Shown here in pieces: positions 34,622 through 46,456 of a DNA stretch of 64,000 nt. Location of the stretch: positions 108,900,620 to 108,964,619 of the forward strand of contig CM060900.1 in assembly GCA_030762935.1 (NCBI GenBank). Direction: 5' to 3'. Origin of the DNA: Hymenopus coronatus. Its lineage: Eukaryota > Arthropoda > Insecta > Mantodea > Hymenopodidae. Both the position numbers and the translations under genes were made by a program. The notes under the pieces were generated by a model that had not been told where the DNA came from, did not search any database, and saw only the letters and a program-made list of their open reading frames with translations. Within the stretch, counting starts at the first letter, position 1; the number at the start of each line of letters is the position of its first letter.

Positions 34622-34839
34622 GTACAAGACCAGCCGTCTGAATAACTGTTCGCGGACCGGCCGGTTCAGCGCTTCAGCATCTGCTTCTGCTGCAACTGCT
34701 GCAGCATCAAGTCTAGAGATACGGGAGTTACGTCGTCATAATTATAAGGCTGCCGTCCTACCCAACAAGTCAGCCTCGTATCTGGAACATCGACGCACCC
34801 GCAGCAGCCGGGGTATGAACATGGGTCAAAAAATATCAG
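34622..34839 (+). CDS. candidate internal exon, contains MGQKISG
   Basis: A 218-bp GC-rich island lies in AT-rich DNA, open across its length, with an acceptor (TTACATTACAG) before it and a strong donor (ATCAG|GTGAGT) after it. In the open frame it reads an Ala/Ser run (SASASAATAAASS), a basic stretch (EIRELRRHNYKAA), then a basic RRTRSSRG and MNMGQKISG. The entry phase is 2 and the exit phase 1 if the whole exon is coding. Alternatively it is a first coding exon starting at the ATG at 34821. That ATG has A at -3 and G at +4, and the product would begin MGQKIS, which fits the N-myristoylation pattern (Gly2, Ser6). I do not recognise the protein. The minus strand is also open, but no comparable splice sites flank it. 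Confidence 0.55.
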
Positions 34840-35429
34840 GTGAGTAGCCATCAGTATTTGTTACCGTTAGTGACCTTTTGCCTTCCAGGGCACTATTCTC
34901 AATTAGAATCAGTAATGTCCGTTTTAACGAAAGATAGACCAGAGCTGATTTTCCATAAAATGCAGAAGAAGGTTGCTCTATTTGATATTAAAAAGACAAC
35001 AGCTTCATTGTAAACAACAGTGGCGAGGCGTGACTTTCAAAGTAAGGGAAGCTCCAAGTAATACTTTTCATAAAATAGGAGAGAATAATGAATGTCTTAT
35101 TCACACTTTTTTAATCTGAACTGCGTAAACTGTGTGAGACTAAGAATGTGATTTTGCTTTCCTTGTTGCCTTTTCTGAGTTTTGTGTAAATTATTCATAT
35201 TTTCAAAACCTGAATAACTCCAAGTGAAAATAGCAACCCATGGCAGCCATATAACCATGAAATTGTAGCTCATGTTTTCATTAAAGTGGCGCATAAGCGT
35301 TTTAACATCTTTGATTTGCACGCCAATATTATTAAGATTTTTTTTCAGGTTGTCACTTTCAATTATATTTAGTTTTTCCTCATAACTGAAAGAATTAAAC
35401 CTACACGTCAGTACTCTTTCCGTTGCACA
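34840..35429. other. downstream intron of the candidate exon
   Basis: It starts GTGAGTAG. No partner exon was found within reach, and the rest of the window on the plus strand gives no clear next exon. Confidence 0.45.
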
Positions 35430-35560
35430 GTTACGCCCGGAAAAGTTGAAAAAAGTGCATCGCTTTCCGCCAGTTAAGCCCGCGACCTTGGGAATCAGAC
35501 CTTACGCCTAGACCATAGGGGACGACAAAACACAGACTCGTCTTGTACTGCAAGTCCTCA
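35430..35560 (-). mobile_element. SINE-C head fragment
   Basis: Reversed, it has AAGGTCGCGGGCTTAACTGG as B box and GGAAAGCGATGCAC, matching the tRNA-like head of the 44168 copy. It keeps only the first ~130 bp. Confidence 0.65.
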
Positions 35561-35904
35561 CACTACTTAGAAGCAGACATATTGCCCTCCACCACTTGAC
35601 TCAGACGTATAACCGTGCTATTGAAAAGGTTAACATGTCGGCATCAAAAGCTGCGATAGAATTGCCGGTGTTCAGTGACGCAGAAAGCAGCGCTATCACG
35701 TTTTCTCTAAGTAAGCTCGCGTTACACGCATGCACATTTGTTTCTTAGAGGATCAATGAATAATATCATTAGCAAGATTCTTATTAAGTGCAACTAGCGT
35801 ATTATACAGTGCTAATAGAGTGTTTACTTACATTACGCTACGCTTTACCTTCCTCGCTGTCTCTCTCTAGTTTTCACTCACATGTATCACAAACGAAGCA
35901 TTGT
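35561..35904. other. unassigned sequence
   Basis: No gene or repeat was recognised. Confidence 0.4.
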
Positions 35905-36200
35905 CGTGTGAAACATCCCGCAGTTGAAATGTTCGCTTTTGTTGGATGGTGTGCTGAACATATCTTCTCCAAACACTCGAATCTGTATTCGGTACACATT
36001 CTCTCATCACTTTTCACACACTGTCACATATAAAAGGAGTCCCAGTCCGCTTTCTTGCGGTATGTTTAAGGCGTGCCCATATCAGCTCAATCGGATTGCG
36101 ACAAAAGTGATTTGGTGGTAACCTGAGGACTTCATGGCCTTGATGTTTACCAATTCGTCTATTACATAACACTTTCCGGATTTTCTAAAAAAAAACAACG
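35905..36200 (-). pseudogene. Tc1/IS630-like DDE transposase fragment
   Basis: On the minus strand, KHQGHEVLRLPP and, one frame over, CRNPIELIWARLKH lie within 36065-36155; the Glu of NPIEL is the expected third catalytic residue. The part 35985-36180 matches 32655-32850 closely. A shared block (GTGAAACATCCCGCAGTTGA) lies to the left here but to the right in the other copy, so one has been rearranged. Confidence 0.7.
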
Positions 36201-37749
36201 GCTTTTATAGGAACTGGACTAGGTAAAACTAAATTATGTTCTTCCATGAATCCGATCATTTCATCATTTCTGCTGAACATGGTGGGAATTTTGATCTTAA
36301 CCCAGGAATACAGTAACATTCTTAGGAGGAATGTTTTTCAAGCTTCAAACATTCCAGCATTCTACTCGTGAGGTGAATCAGCCAAGGATTTCCATATATT
36401 TTCAGAAGGCAAATATAAGCAGCCCTCAATCTAACCTGGAGTGCCGCCTGCATGTGAGATCACATTTCTTTTTCCATGTGACACGGGGTGGAAGGCAGCA
36501 ACCTTTTCTTACAACATCATGAGTATCGACCAATATTCATCTAAATAAATTATAAGATACCTTTTCTGTCTCAAATAGTTTAGTCTGCTCAAGTACCGAT
36601 ATCTGAATAGCACAATCCTTGCTGATTCCATAAACACGCGCTTCTTATTTAACGCGCGAAAGCGAAACTAACAATTGTCTAAGTGAATTCCTTTTGTAAG
36701 AAAAACTAGCTGGATTATTGACTATTACTATTATTTCTAACATCTAAGTTAGATACGTCCCAAGGCCTCCACATATTTAAGAATACACAGTAAACGCCAC
36801 CTGCACCTGTGAAGTTCACAAGAAAACTACATGAATGAGATGAACGAGAGAAATAGCGAAGATGTTGCAACGTTGTGGGTTACTCCAAGTATAGTCAACA
36901 TCTTTCTGTCATCTGTGATTTCTGCGCATTCATTGGGCTGAAGTAACGCGCTCGTTGGTGCACTGAAAAGTCAGCGACTTCCCAGAATAAGCATTGCTTT
37001 ATCTGGGAGGTTTCTATTAAGAAAGATGAAGCTTATATTAACCTTTTCAGTAGCACGGTAGTACCAATATTTCCTTGGCCTGGCCAACGCCTCTTGAAAT
37101 GTTAACCTAAATTGCAGTACGTATGAAGAGTATTTTAAGTACCGCAGGTGGTACGTATGAAATTCATACACTTTTGCTAGTACTTAAAACTTCAAGAAAC
37201 ACTCAATTTTTACTACTAAATAACAATCTACGCAAAATATGCCAATTATTGCTGCTGAAATATTTTTGCAGTTGTATTTAAGTGCACCACCTTTCTTCGC
37301 ACCGACAATGTTTAACAGTTACGGAAGAGGCCCGATTGCGTCCGGAAACCTACGAAGTAGGTACGAATGCTTAAATATGGAAATGTGTTTAATGAGCTCT
37401 CAGCAGTCAGTCGGTCTTCGGCGCATGTACGCGAGTAAATTTTAAAAATGGATCCGGAGCAAATAAAATATTGTTTCGCATTTTGTTTCCTTCTTTTGCT
37501 TTTGAAATTATAGAGTCTAGCTCTTCTTTACACGCTTCGTTACTGGTGAATAGCAATGCCATTATTTAACCAATACAGATTTACCAGAGATAAACGTTGA
37601 TGGTGAATGTGATGATCTTCATCACGAAAATGATGTATCATGGATGAGGTTTCTTGTGACATGTTTGGCCTGTAAAGTGTCTCCCACCATTATTGCCATG
37701 TCGAACGTTGGAGATTTTCTGTGAAACATGAGCCGTAGTACGGTAATTT
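36201..37749. other. unassigned sequence
   Basis: It may begin with more of the transposon 3' of 36200, but no motif can be read. No exon was supported. Confidence 0.35.
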
Positions 37750-37905
37750 TAACTTGATCTACAACGTACTTGGTAGAGAGAGTATTTCATTCAACCCAAA
37801 AATTCTGTATCGATATTTCACCGAAAAAACATATTTTGGGGCCTCCTGTATACAAAAAGGAATTTTAAAAATTGCCTCGCACGCGCGCGCGTGTGATCTT
37901 TAAAC
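37750..37905 (-). mobile_element. Hel-A 3' fragment
   Basis: Minus strand: the palindrome arm (ACGTACTTGGTAGAGAGAG), CACCCAAAAA-like and GATATTTCACCG blocks, then a short CG/GT tract at the usual microsatellite position. Confidence 0.7.
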
Positions 37906-39065
37906 GTTTGAAGAGGCTATCGTTACCAATATGGGTATTTTTAGTTTACAGTTTTGAGTACCACACGAGAAGCACACTCTCGGCGATGGATCAAACGTAA
38001 CCATAATACACATTCCTCGACATACTGTGTAATATTATCGATAAGTAGTCAATAGAACACATAGCACAGGGAAGCATGTAGTATATTCGGGTAGCCCAAT
38101 ACTCCTCATTCCATTTACATTACTGCGGGCAGATTGCATTGTTCTCAGGTGTTTCATGGTTAAGGCATTATTATTATTATTATTGTTATTGTTTAAAATT
38201 GAGTGAAAGATTCCGATACTACATACTTTCATTATTATACTTCATTCGAAAATTACAGGATTAGTAGAAATGTTTATTCAGTTTTTCACGCCCTGAAAAC
38301 TTAAATGTTCTCGTCACTCATTGCTCGTTCTGCAATTAAACACAAAGGGAAGTGTTTTTGCAATATATTTTCAACAATACAGATGCATTACTTTACAGGA
38401 GATGTTTTATTTTCATTCGCCGAAGTGAACGCCAGAATTTACAAACGCAACTCCATACTTCATGATCACGGAAAATAAGCGAGAGTATTACACAGAAAAC
38501 GAATAAGCGTAGGCTGTGCGCGCAACTTTTCTGGGACGCCATTTTAATGAGGTGGCGATGGCCGGGAGGAAGAAGAGCCCGTCTCTCTTTACGCAGTATT
38601 ATCAACCAAAGAAGTTTATATCTGTGAGACCCTCAGCCATTGTAGTGAATATGTTATATAATTTACCACGAAATAGCTGAGTCATTAAATAAAACGCAGC
38701 GCACGTGCATGTGCGTGAACTCAGGAATCTACACAGAGAATGAAACCTTAGTAGTTGAAGTCACGAGAGGTCAAGATGTATAGCGTATGTCACCATGTCT
38801 CAAGGTTGCTTGCTACTCTGCTCTGCTTCCAAAATTGAACGAAATCTAACGAATGAAGACAAGGAAGCCGAGCGCCCAAGAAAGCGTACGTGCACAATAC
38901 TGTTTCTGATAGCTGTTCTTAGAGGTTCTTTGTAACATTCTGCTTTCCGCGGTGAAGCCATAATTTTACGAAGTCGTGTGAGCGCTTATGGGAATATTTA
39001 ACCGGCCCAGCTAAACATTAACACGCGAGCAAAATCTTTTCTTTGCCTCTACGAGCTGCCTCTTA
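37906..39065. other. unassigned; CpG-containing patch at 38460-38620 and 38690-39060
   Basis: A GC-richer patch includes GACGCCATTTTAATGAGG and GGCGATGGCCGGGAGG. It contains a YY1-like GCCATTTT and could be a promoter or 5' exon, but I cannot show transcription or coding. Confidence 0.3.
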
Positions 39066-39073
39066 GACTGATC
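39066..39073. repeat. left target-site duplication of hAT element
   Basis: GACTGATC; it matches GACTAATC at 40439-40446 with one mismatch, the 8-bp length typical of hAT. Confidence 0.85.
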
Positions 39074-39195
39074 CAGTGTTGCCAGAAGCATTTCTCAAAA
39101 TTTCGCCCGAATCAAAAAAAATTGCAACATTTCAGTTGATGTCTCCCAATATTTTCATTGAAATATGCAATTTATTTTACTATTTTTGTGTATAT

Positions 39196-39203
39196 ATTTA
39201 TTT

Positions 39204-39239
<36 letters not shown>

Positions 39240-39260
39240 CACAAAATAAATATACATACA
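39196..39260. repeat. AT-rich palindrome with TA run
   Basis: TATTTATTTTGTGTATATA on the left pairs with TATACATACACAAAATAAAT on the right around about 16 TA units. It is a potential cruciform and sits inside the hAT element. Confidence 0.8.
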
Positions 39261-39629
39261 TACACACACTCCTGGAATATTTTCAAAAGATTCTTATAGC
39301 CGGTATCTCTATAAGTGTAGCACAATCATAAACTGGCAGCTGTGATTTATTGTTTATATATCTTGTATACATATATAACTCTGCCACCGGGTGATACCCA
39401 CTTGCAGAGAAATAAATACATACATAATAAATGGCATAATATTGGAATACTAACTAATGTGAGCTCCGCTGACGCAGATTCAGGAAAGAGTATGAAAATT
39501 CGAGGCGTTTGCGCCGACAATTATATAGAAATATTACCTGAAGTATTTATTTTATTGATTACTACCCTCAGTTGAGGGTTGCCTTATAGACATATAGACT
39601 TATAACCATACGCTCTTATTAACAGAACG

Positions 39630-39845
39630 GCCGCGCCGTGGCCGAGTGTTTAGACCACTCGCCTCTCACCTAGACGACCGGGGTTCGATCCCAAGCGGTT
39701 TGTGGTGGACAAAGCGGCGCTGAGGCGGGTTTTCTCCGGATACTCCGGTTTCCCCCACCATCGCATTTCACCGGTGCTCCATCATTCATATAACATCAGT
39801 ATCACCGCCTGCGGTGCCATAAGTAAAGCGGGCGTTAAACACTGC
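39630..39845 (+). mobile_element. SINE-A1 copy, complete, perfect 15-bp TSD
   Basis: The reference copy of SINE-A1 at 216 bp. The tRNA-Ser/Leu-like head carries A box TGGCCGAGTGTTTAGACC and B box GGGTTCGATCCC. Next are the linker TTTGTGGTGGACAAAGCGGC, the central domain (GGGTTTTCTCCGG, CTCCGGTTTCCCCCACC) and a tail ending GCGGGCGTTAAACACTGC. Perfect duplications CTTATTAACAGAACG flank it at 39615-39629 and 39846-39860, proving target-primed insertion and fixing the element ends. Confidence 0.95.
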
Positions 39846-40438
39846 CTTATTAACAGAACGATACATGTTACATTTTAAGAGCTAATTCTCCGATGTGTTG
39901 CTATGAGACATACTTTTTATTCGTATGATTTTACTTCCCGCGCTAATGCTTTTGATCATGATTAAATTTAATTGTTAAAATATCGATAAAACCAAACCAA
40001 CAATTCTAATATATAAGAAATATAATGAAACATTAAGTACCAGCACTGAAATTTCTTTTGCTTTCATTGAAACCACATTGCAAGTGAGAATGCCAACTTA
40101 TGATCCATCGATAGCAACAATATTAATAAGTACCGCAAATTAACTATATTGTGCCAAAAAAAAAAAAGTAATTATTGGCAGGCTTAAAATAATATTGTAT
40201 AAATAAGTTTTACTCACGTCAGAGAGGACTTAGTATTTGTCCTTCGTCAATTTAGATTTAGAGCTCTCTTCCCTACCAAACGGCGCATAAAGTTAAAAAC
40301 AGACATTAATAAAAGTTATATTTTGCAAAAATATTTTAATAGCCCAAAAATTTGCAAATCGCCTTCATCAAAATTTGGTCGTAAAAAGCGGATTTTAGTA
40401 GCCCAATCCTTGACTTTTCGCCCAATCTGGCAACACTG

Positions 40439-40446
40439 GACTAATC
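40439..40446. repeat. right target-site duplication of hAT element
   Basis: GACTAATC; partner of 39066-39073. Confidence 0.85.
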
Positions 40447-41929
40447 TGCCCCGCAACGGACCCTCATGGTAATCTCGTGCTAATACTGTACATTTCAGAA
40501 TGACTTTGTTCTTAAATTATATAATATTCTACACAAATTGCTAAGAGTTTAATTGACGCTGATTTATACAGTTATGAATGAAATTTCATGAAAAATCACA
40601 AAAGAATGGACTTTTTAATTCTAGTTCCATAAAATAATTTAAACATTCCCGAACACGTAAGAGGTATAATTGACCAGCAGACGCTATTTTTAAATGACTA
40701 AGTCACTTGAGCTACAGCAAAGCATTAGAGGTGAAACTGGATTTGGCAAGAAAAACTTCAGTTCGAAGAGATCTAATTCGCATCATGCAAACTAAAAAAC
40801 GAAGTTGTGCAGAAGCTAAGCAGCAATGCAAGAAGAAAAGAACAAAAGCGGCAGTAGCAGAGGACGGAAAAGGAAAGCTGAGAGTCCAATCTACCAACCT
40901 GGTGGATTTTAATACATTCCAATCTTTCCTTGTTTTCTCGCTATTGATACTTGCAGAGCAGTTTTTCTGTTACCCTAAGAAAATTTGCTGTACATTTTTA
41001 CAGAAGTACAATGAATAAGAATTGCCCTAGGTTTTACTGTCAGATTATTTAAGCATATGTTTTCAATTTTCAAACAAAAAAATTATACTTTTTATGACAA
41101 AGAAAAAGCATATTCATAACCTTTAAATTTTGCAGCCTAAACTAAAGGAGACACAGAGAAACCTAAGATAATTTAAAAAAGTAGATATATTGTGAACCTA
41201 GGTTTAAAACATTACAGCAACATTTTAATTTTTTTGCCTCAAAGGACTTTTTTAGTGACGAGACAAAAATATAAACAAATTTGACCATAGCTTCTAAACC
41301 AGAGCAAAGTGGATAACATTTACACTGTACCTCATCTGCAATATATTACATCTGTGGTATAAATGTCAAAAAACTGGCATTACTAATTTAGAATTTGAAA
41401 TTTTCAGTCATACATGCCCTTAAACAGGTTTAGAAGTCCTAACATATTATTCGTATCTGTCACTTGATATTCGGAATATTGTTTATAACAGTTGCTGTTT
41501 AGAATCATGAAGAACGGTCGCATGCTATTCGCCGAGTTACTAAAGCATAACGTTAGTAAACCATTGATTGGTGGTGAAATAACAACAGCGTCAAATGTAT
41601 AACTTTTGTGAGAAATATCGAACACTTCCCGTAGAAGAAGTCCTGAATATAACTTACAAGTTCTCCGGTGTTTCGGCTACAGGTATACAGTTCTCGCAAA
41701 GAAAAATCTGAATAAGTATTATTTATTTGGGAGGATAGGATTTGTTTCTTTTTAACTTAGCTAGCCCTTCACAAACCGATCCATCATCCCCCCTCACAAG
41801 ATACGTGATTACACCCGGGAAATTATTTGTGAAATATGCGATACAAAATGTGACGATTTTGTGAATTCTTCACAATTTCGTTTTTAAAAATGAGCCGCCA
41901 GCAGTTGATAAATGCTATAGCAAGTTAAA
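40447..41929. other. unassigned; one Lys-rich ORF of uncertain status
   Basis: A 103-codon ORF (40707-41018) is Lys/Arg-rich in its first 60 codons (KKRSCAEAKQQCKKKRTKAA) and is preceded by GAGCTACAG, which could be an acceptor. I recognise no domain. It could be an exon or a transposon fragment. Confidence 0.3.
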
Positions 41930-42180
41930 GGTGATCTAGAATTGCCTAATTTCAAAATAACAACATTCTATAGCATTTTGAGTGAAATTGGGTTTGAATT
42001 TGTCAAAAGAGGTCGATGCCATAATTTCTCTGGTCGTTTTGCATTACATGACCGCGTGTACCCGGTACATGGTCATGAAAGAAAGACTTTCTGGCGTGAA
42101 TGGCGGAAGGCTCATCATAATAGTGCACTGGTCGCCTGGGTTTTGTTTTGGCGCGGAGCAACATAAGAGCAAATAGCTAA
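41930..42180 (+). pseudogene. Tc1/IS630-like DDE transposase fragment (N-terminal and middle)
   Basis: The first frame reads LPNFKITTFYSILSEIGFEF, then VKRGR, typical of the helix-turn-helix end of this DDE family. After a frame change it reads GGRLIIIVH and PGFCFGAEQ, matching the region after the first Asp. The intervening DETWV segment is deleted. It is probably the same family as 32655 and 35905. Confidence 0.65.
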
Positions 42181-42331
42181 TAGCTTTCCGTTGTGTAGTT
42201 ATAACATGAATCAAGAAAAGCGCAGTCGTCTTGAGGTTTAGCTGCACTATTTAAAACCACAATCATGTATTACTTTAACACTGTTACCACTGGTGCATAT
42301 CTGCTACATCCTTGTTAACAGGTATTACACA

Positions 42332-43146
42332 TCTTATGTGTTCCATTCACATTGCTTTCTCTAGCTGTTCCATATATAAACTATTAATATAAAATATTAT
42401 TATTTTATCTACATTATGCTAATTGGGATAAATATTAGCAGAATTGGTCTTATTGAATGCTTCCTTGTAAGTAGAAAGGAAATAAGACAATACAAGCTAA
42501 GGCGATAGTCAGATCTTTTAAAAGCTGGTCGCAATGTGAAACAATTAAGGCTCGGTTCGCCTAGCATGGTCCGATTTGAGCAAAGTTTGGTAGTTTATCT
42601 CGAAAACGGCCAACTCTGCAAGAAAAGCCCACATGGTATAAAGTACGTGTTTTAATGAGATCTAAATGTTTTGTTTAGTAAGTTTTTATCTATTTCTTAC
42701 GGTTTAACCGTTTTGTAAAATTCTGCAAAACTCATCCAGAACAAAGAAGTCTTAAGAGGCTATTTCCTGAAAATTCAAAAAATGCATTGTATGTGAGGTG
42801 TAAGTATCTATCATATTTGCTCATTAGAGCCATTTTTGAGAAAAACAAACTTTTCAAACAAATTGTCATGTAAAGGGTAGTTTGGGGTGGGGGAGTTTTT
42901 TTAAAATCTTCCTGTCACATCCTTGGAAGATACTGAACATAAATACAAAGTTTGGTTTCTAACAGGCTTTTCGTTTTTGAGATATGCTGTCCACAGACAC
43001 AAACAGACCTTTATCTAAAAAGGCTTTTTTCGGACTCAGAGGACCTCAAAACACATTTCCAGGGAAATCTCGACTGGGTGGAGTACACTACCTTCTGTAG
43101 CTACTATGTATATACATACATATATGCTAGAGAAAGTGAAAATCGA
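42332..43146 (+). mobile_element. Hel-A, full-length diverged copy
   Basis: It begins TCTTATGTGTTCCATTCAC and ends GCTAGAGAAAGTGAAAATC. All core blocks are present with more substitutions than in the 23640 copy. The CA tract is short (CACAGACACAAACAG). Confidence 0.85.
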
Positions 43147-44167
43147 TGCCTGAAGTAAAATACTCGTATAACTTACAAATTCATAAAACGGGAGATTAAA
43201 AGCTCTGTCCCTCCAAAATTAAATTTCCTGAATTCATGACCCAGTATCTCAGAAACTATTCAAGATATCAGACTGAAAGTTTAGGATGTAGATTATGCAC
43301 GCTCATTGGTATACCTTTATGAAAAATGTGGTTTATAAACCGCTTCAGCAATATCCATTTAAACTCTCCACGGGCCGGAAGTGGATACCCAACAGCGCAT
43401 AGCTGTTATATGGGTTAAGCGCTTCATATATACACGTCGTCCCGGCCATGGCTACAGCACCAACATTTTCAATCGCTTGACTGGGGCTCTTCTCCTAAAT
43501 CATCTTCGTCAACCTAACCTTCATCGTTGCTTCTAAAGTCAATGTCACTGTCATCATTGCTTATATTTACAATTACAGTAGGATTACTCGGCGCCAACTG
43601 AAACTGCATTGAAGAATGTTTGTTACATCTTGCCACAAGGATGACATCATTGCTTACGTAGCATTAACCTATTGGCAGAGAGGTACACACACCCCATCAG
43701 CTGAGACAGCACGCAGGCTGTCATGGATCACTATGGATTTGATCGAGGTTTGTTTTTAGTAGCAGCGTATGCCATTGTGATGAAATCACCCGCTCAAGTA
43801 TCACTGGAATGTATATTTCACATGTCTCCATTTAGAGAATTCGTACAGCAATTAATTACCAAATTAATACCATAGTTCTAGTAACAAATTCAGTCCCTTC
43901 CACACAATTCGCACTGAATAAAACAATATGTTAGTGTTTTATAATAGTTAATGCTTCTGTGTGTGAGATATCTTCATATAATGGGGAATCATTATTAATA
44001 TCATTACCTTCGTCACTGCTTTCCGTCCCATCGTCAACGATTATAATTATTTCACTATTTGCTTATATTAATCATCTTTCTCCCATTTTCGTCAATTGCT
44101 GTTACTCTTGTCGAGACGTTATGCATTTCTCTAGGAGTCAGAAAAGATTCTCCTTCATGTATGTCGT
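43147..44167. other. unassigned; two acidic-coding patches on minus strand
   Basis: The minus strand over 43490-43580 reads NDDSDIDFRSNDEG, and over 43970-44060 reads IVDDGTESSDEGND. Acidic runs of this type occur near the N-termini of piggyBac-like and other transposases, but nothing else supports that. Treated as unassigned. Confidence 0.3.
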
Positions 44168-44440
44168 CCTTCGTGGTCTAGGGTAATATGCTAGCTCTGG
44201 TTGCTAAGGTCGCGGGTTCAATCTCGGCGGAGGGCGATGCATTTTTTCGGGCGTAAAAATCCTTAGCTTGGCTTCATAGGAAGGGAAGTAAAACCGTTGT
44301 TCCCGTGTCGTAGATTTACGACATGTAAAGGAATATTAAGCCTGATAAAGTTGCTTATGAGCCAAATTAAGTGGTCTTTCATGCCAAGTATAGAATGGGA
44401 CGATGAGAACCATAGCAGTTAAAGAACATCCGGAAATAAA
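44168..44440 (+). mobile_element. SINE-C copy, full
   Basis: The tRNA-like head has a B box AAGGTCGCGGGTTCAATCTC, followed by the body (GCGATGCATTTTTTCGGGCG, AAGTAAAACCGTTGTTCCCG, GAGCCAAATTAAGTGG) and an end near AAAGAACATCCGGAAATAAA. It has an A-rich tail. Confidence 0.85.
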
Positions 44441-46400
44441 AAACAGGCATCTTTACATGTTAGCTTTTCTTGCAAAATTCTGCGAACAGAACTGTGTGAG
44501 GCGCTAATGACTGCAGTAACATTTTCTTGTAGTTTCTGAATTTCTTTGAAAAGCTCAGGAGAGAATTAAAGGAGGCTTTGCCACAAAGTAATCTCAAATG
44601 TAAAACCACATCAGTGTACGACAGTATTTTACCCTCAACTATACTCGATGCCAGTCGATTCACAATGCGTATTGCATCAAGTAATACGACCCATTATTTC
44701 GTGGATTGCAGGAGAGTAGGATAAATCCAGGCTCCCTGTTTTCTAGAGCAAGGCTACTGTTCAGAAATGAATGCTCGAACTATGGTCCATTTTATAGGAA
44801 ATGTATGTCAAGTTTACTTCCATTTTGTGGTTCCTTCATTTCACCTGCACAGAACATGTAAATGATAAACTACTCAAAATCAGGCCGGTTTTCGATTATA
44901 GTATTTCAAAATTTAAAGAAAATTACTTCCTAGTGAAAAGGCCGCTATTGATGAAAGTTCGATGCTTTGGAAGGGCCGCTTAGGTTGGAAGCAATACATC
45001 AAAACAATTGATTCAAACAGATTTGGCATAATTGATATTTGTGAAAGTAATACGAAATATGTTAACTAGCTGCAAGTACACTGGTCAAGGAACTGTAGAT
45101 CAGAAATTGCAAGCATGTCCTCTTTACGAAAAACAGTGCAATTAATTGCGTAAAATGTATATTTGCACCAGCTGGATATACCCATATACAATTATTTGGT
45201 AATTTGGAACGTTCTAAACACACAGAAAACTTTTACTTCCGCACATAAATAGCTCACTAATTGAGCACTATATGTAACATATTGAGGCCTCTTCGTACTG
45301 GGAGTAAGAAATCTGTAACCCCTTGAAGGAAAAACACTTTCCTAAAAGGATACCATCCAAAGCAAAAAGAGTCGCGTCCATATCGAAAGTTTCTGGTGTG
45401 TCGCAAAAAAGGAGTTCACAAGAAAACTAGCATGATTTGCTGTCAATGTGGAGATGTACTCTTTTGTGTTTACCTATTTTTGAGGTATAACATTCAAGAA
45501 GAAGCCTTTAAATGCTTACGGAGTTTATTTAAAATTATTATAAAGGAGAAAGATTAAAATAATTAAGGTTAAATAAGCATTAAAAGGAAATATGCACAGG
45601 GCACCTATTGACGTCCATATCGCCAAAAGGGTAAACGAAGTTGGAATTTTTTCTCGTTTTTATTAATTTTTGGAAACAATTCATTATTTAAAACATAACC
45701 AACTTATTACGTCCCGGGCGCTCAATTTCCAAACGTAATTCAACTTTCCAACTTAAGATTCCACATGCCAGGGTTCATTGCAACAAAATGACATATTAAT
45801 TTTTTTGCGTAGACGCATGTAGTACGTCTGGGTTATCTAGAAACGTGACCTACTTCTACCCACCTTGCTCTGTAAGAGGGGACGTGGGTCAAAGGTCGTG
45901 CACAGCTATACGCTCCTGCCTAGACAGCGAAACTTGTTGTTGAAATATTTAGAAACAATGTTTTTATTGACAGCTAAATATCGAAATGTTTATTATGTGT
46001 TTAGCCCTGTTTATTTTGCTGGCTTTCGTAATATTCCAAATTGGTATTGGAAGGCGAAGGAATCCTCTGTTATCTGATTGCAGAAAATTGGTTCGTGTTT
46101 TTCGTTGACGAACTGGAAGCTTTGAGATCAGGAGAAGCAACAATTCCGGTACACATTCACAGTAAGAGCTGCCACAGCCACCGGTGTTTCTCGCATTTCA
46201 ACTCTAAGAAACCCCTAATGGAGGGCATAACTATTATACCGTCATATACAAGCAGTGTTTAAAGTGTTGCTTTTGAAAGAATTACAAACTGCAATATCAT
46301 CACGTGCTGTTAGAGGGGTCCCAGGCTCGATTCGCCACTGGAGGTTCGCCTAGATTATTCCCTATCCTCCCCAGATTCATAAAGTACGAATGAAAGTGGA

Positions 46401-46456
<56 letters not shown>

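Larger units (their letters stand above)
39074..40438. mobile_element. non-autonomous hAT element (1365 bp)
   Basis: The termini are perfect 13-bp inverted repeats CAGTGTTGCCAGA (39074-39086 and the reverse at 40426-40438), fitting the hAT terminal pattern CAGNG. They are flanked by an 8-bp target duplication with one mismatch. No transposase is readable. A TA palindrome (39196-39260) and a complete SINE-A1 with its own duplication (39615-39860) lie inside. Without the SINE and its extra target copy the element is 1134 bp. It is therefore older than that SINE insertion. Confidence 0.88.

Noticed and set aside
34666..34851. Minus-strand ORF opposite the candidate exon
   Set aside because: It crosses the plus-strand donor and lacks its own splice or start signals; best explained as the shadow of the plus-strand exon.
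39630..39720. Functional tRNA-Ser/Leu gene
   Set aside because: A and B box sequences are present, but the segment continues into the SINE body, ends in a shared tail and has a retrotransposition TSD. It is a tRNA-derived SINE head.
40707..41018. Lys-rich ORF as a gene
   Set aside because: A possible acceptor lies upstream, but there is no donor, no domain, and the second half looks like AT-rich intergenic sequence.
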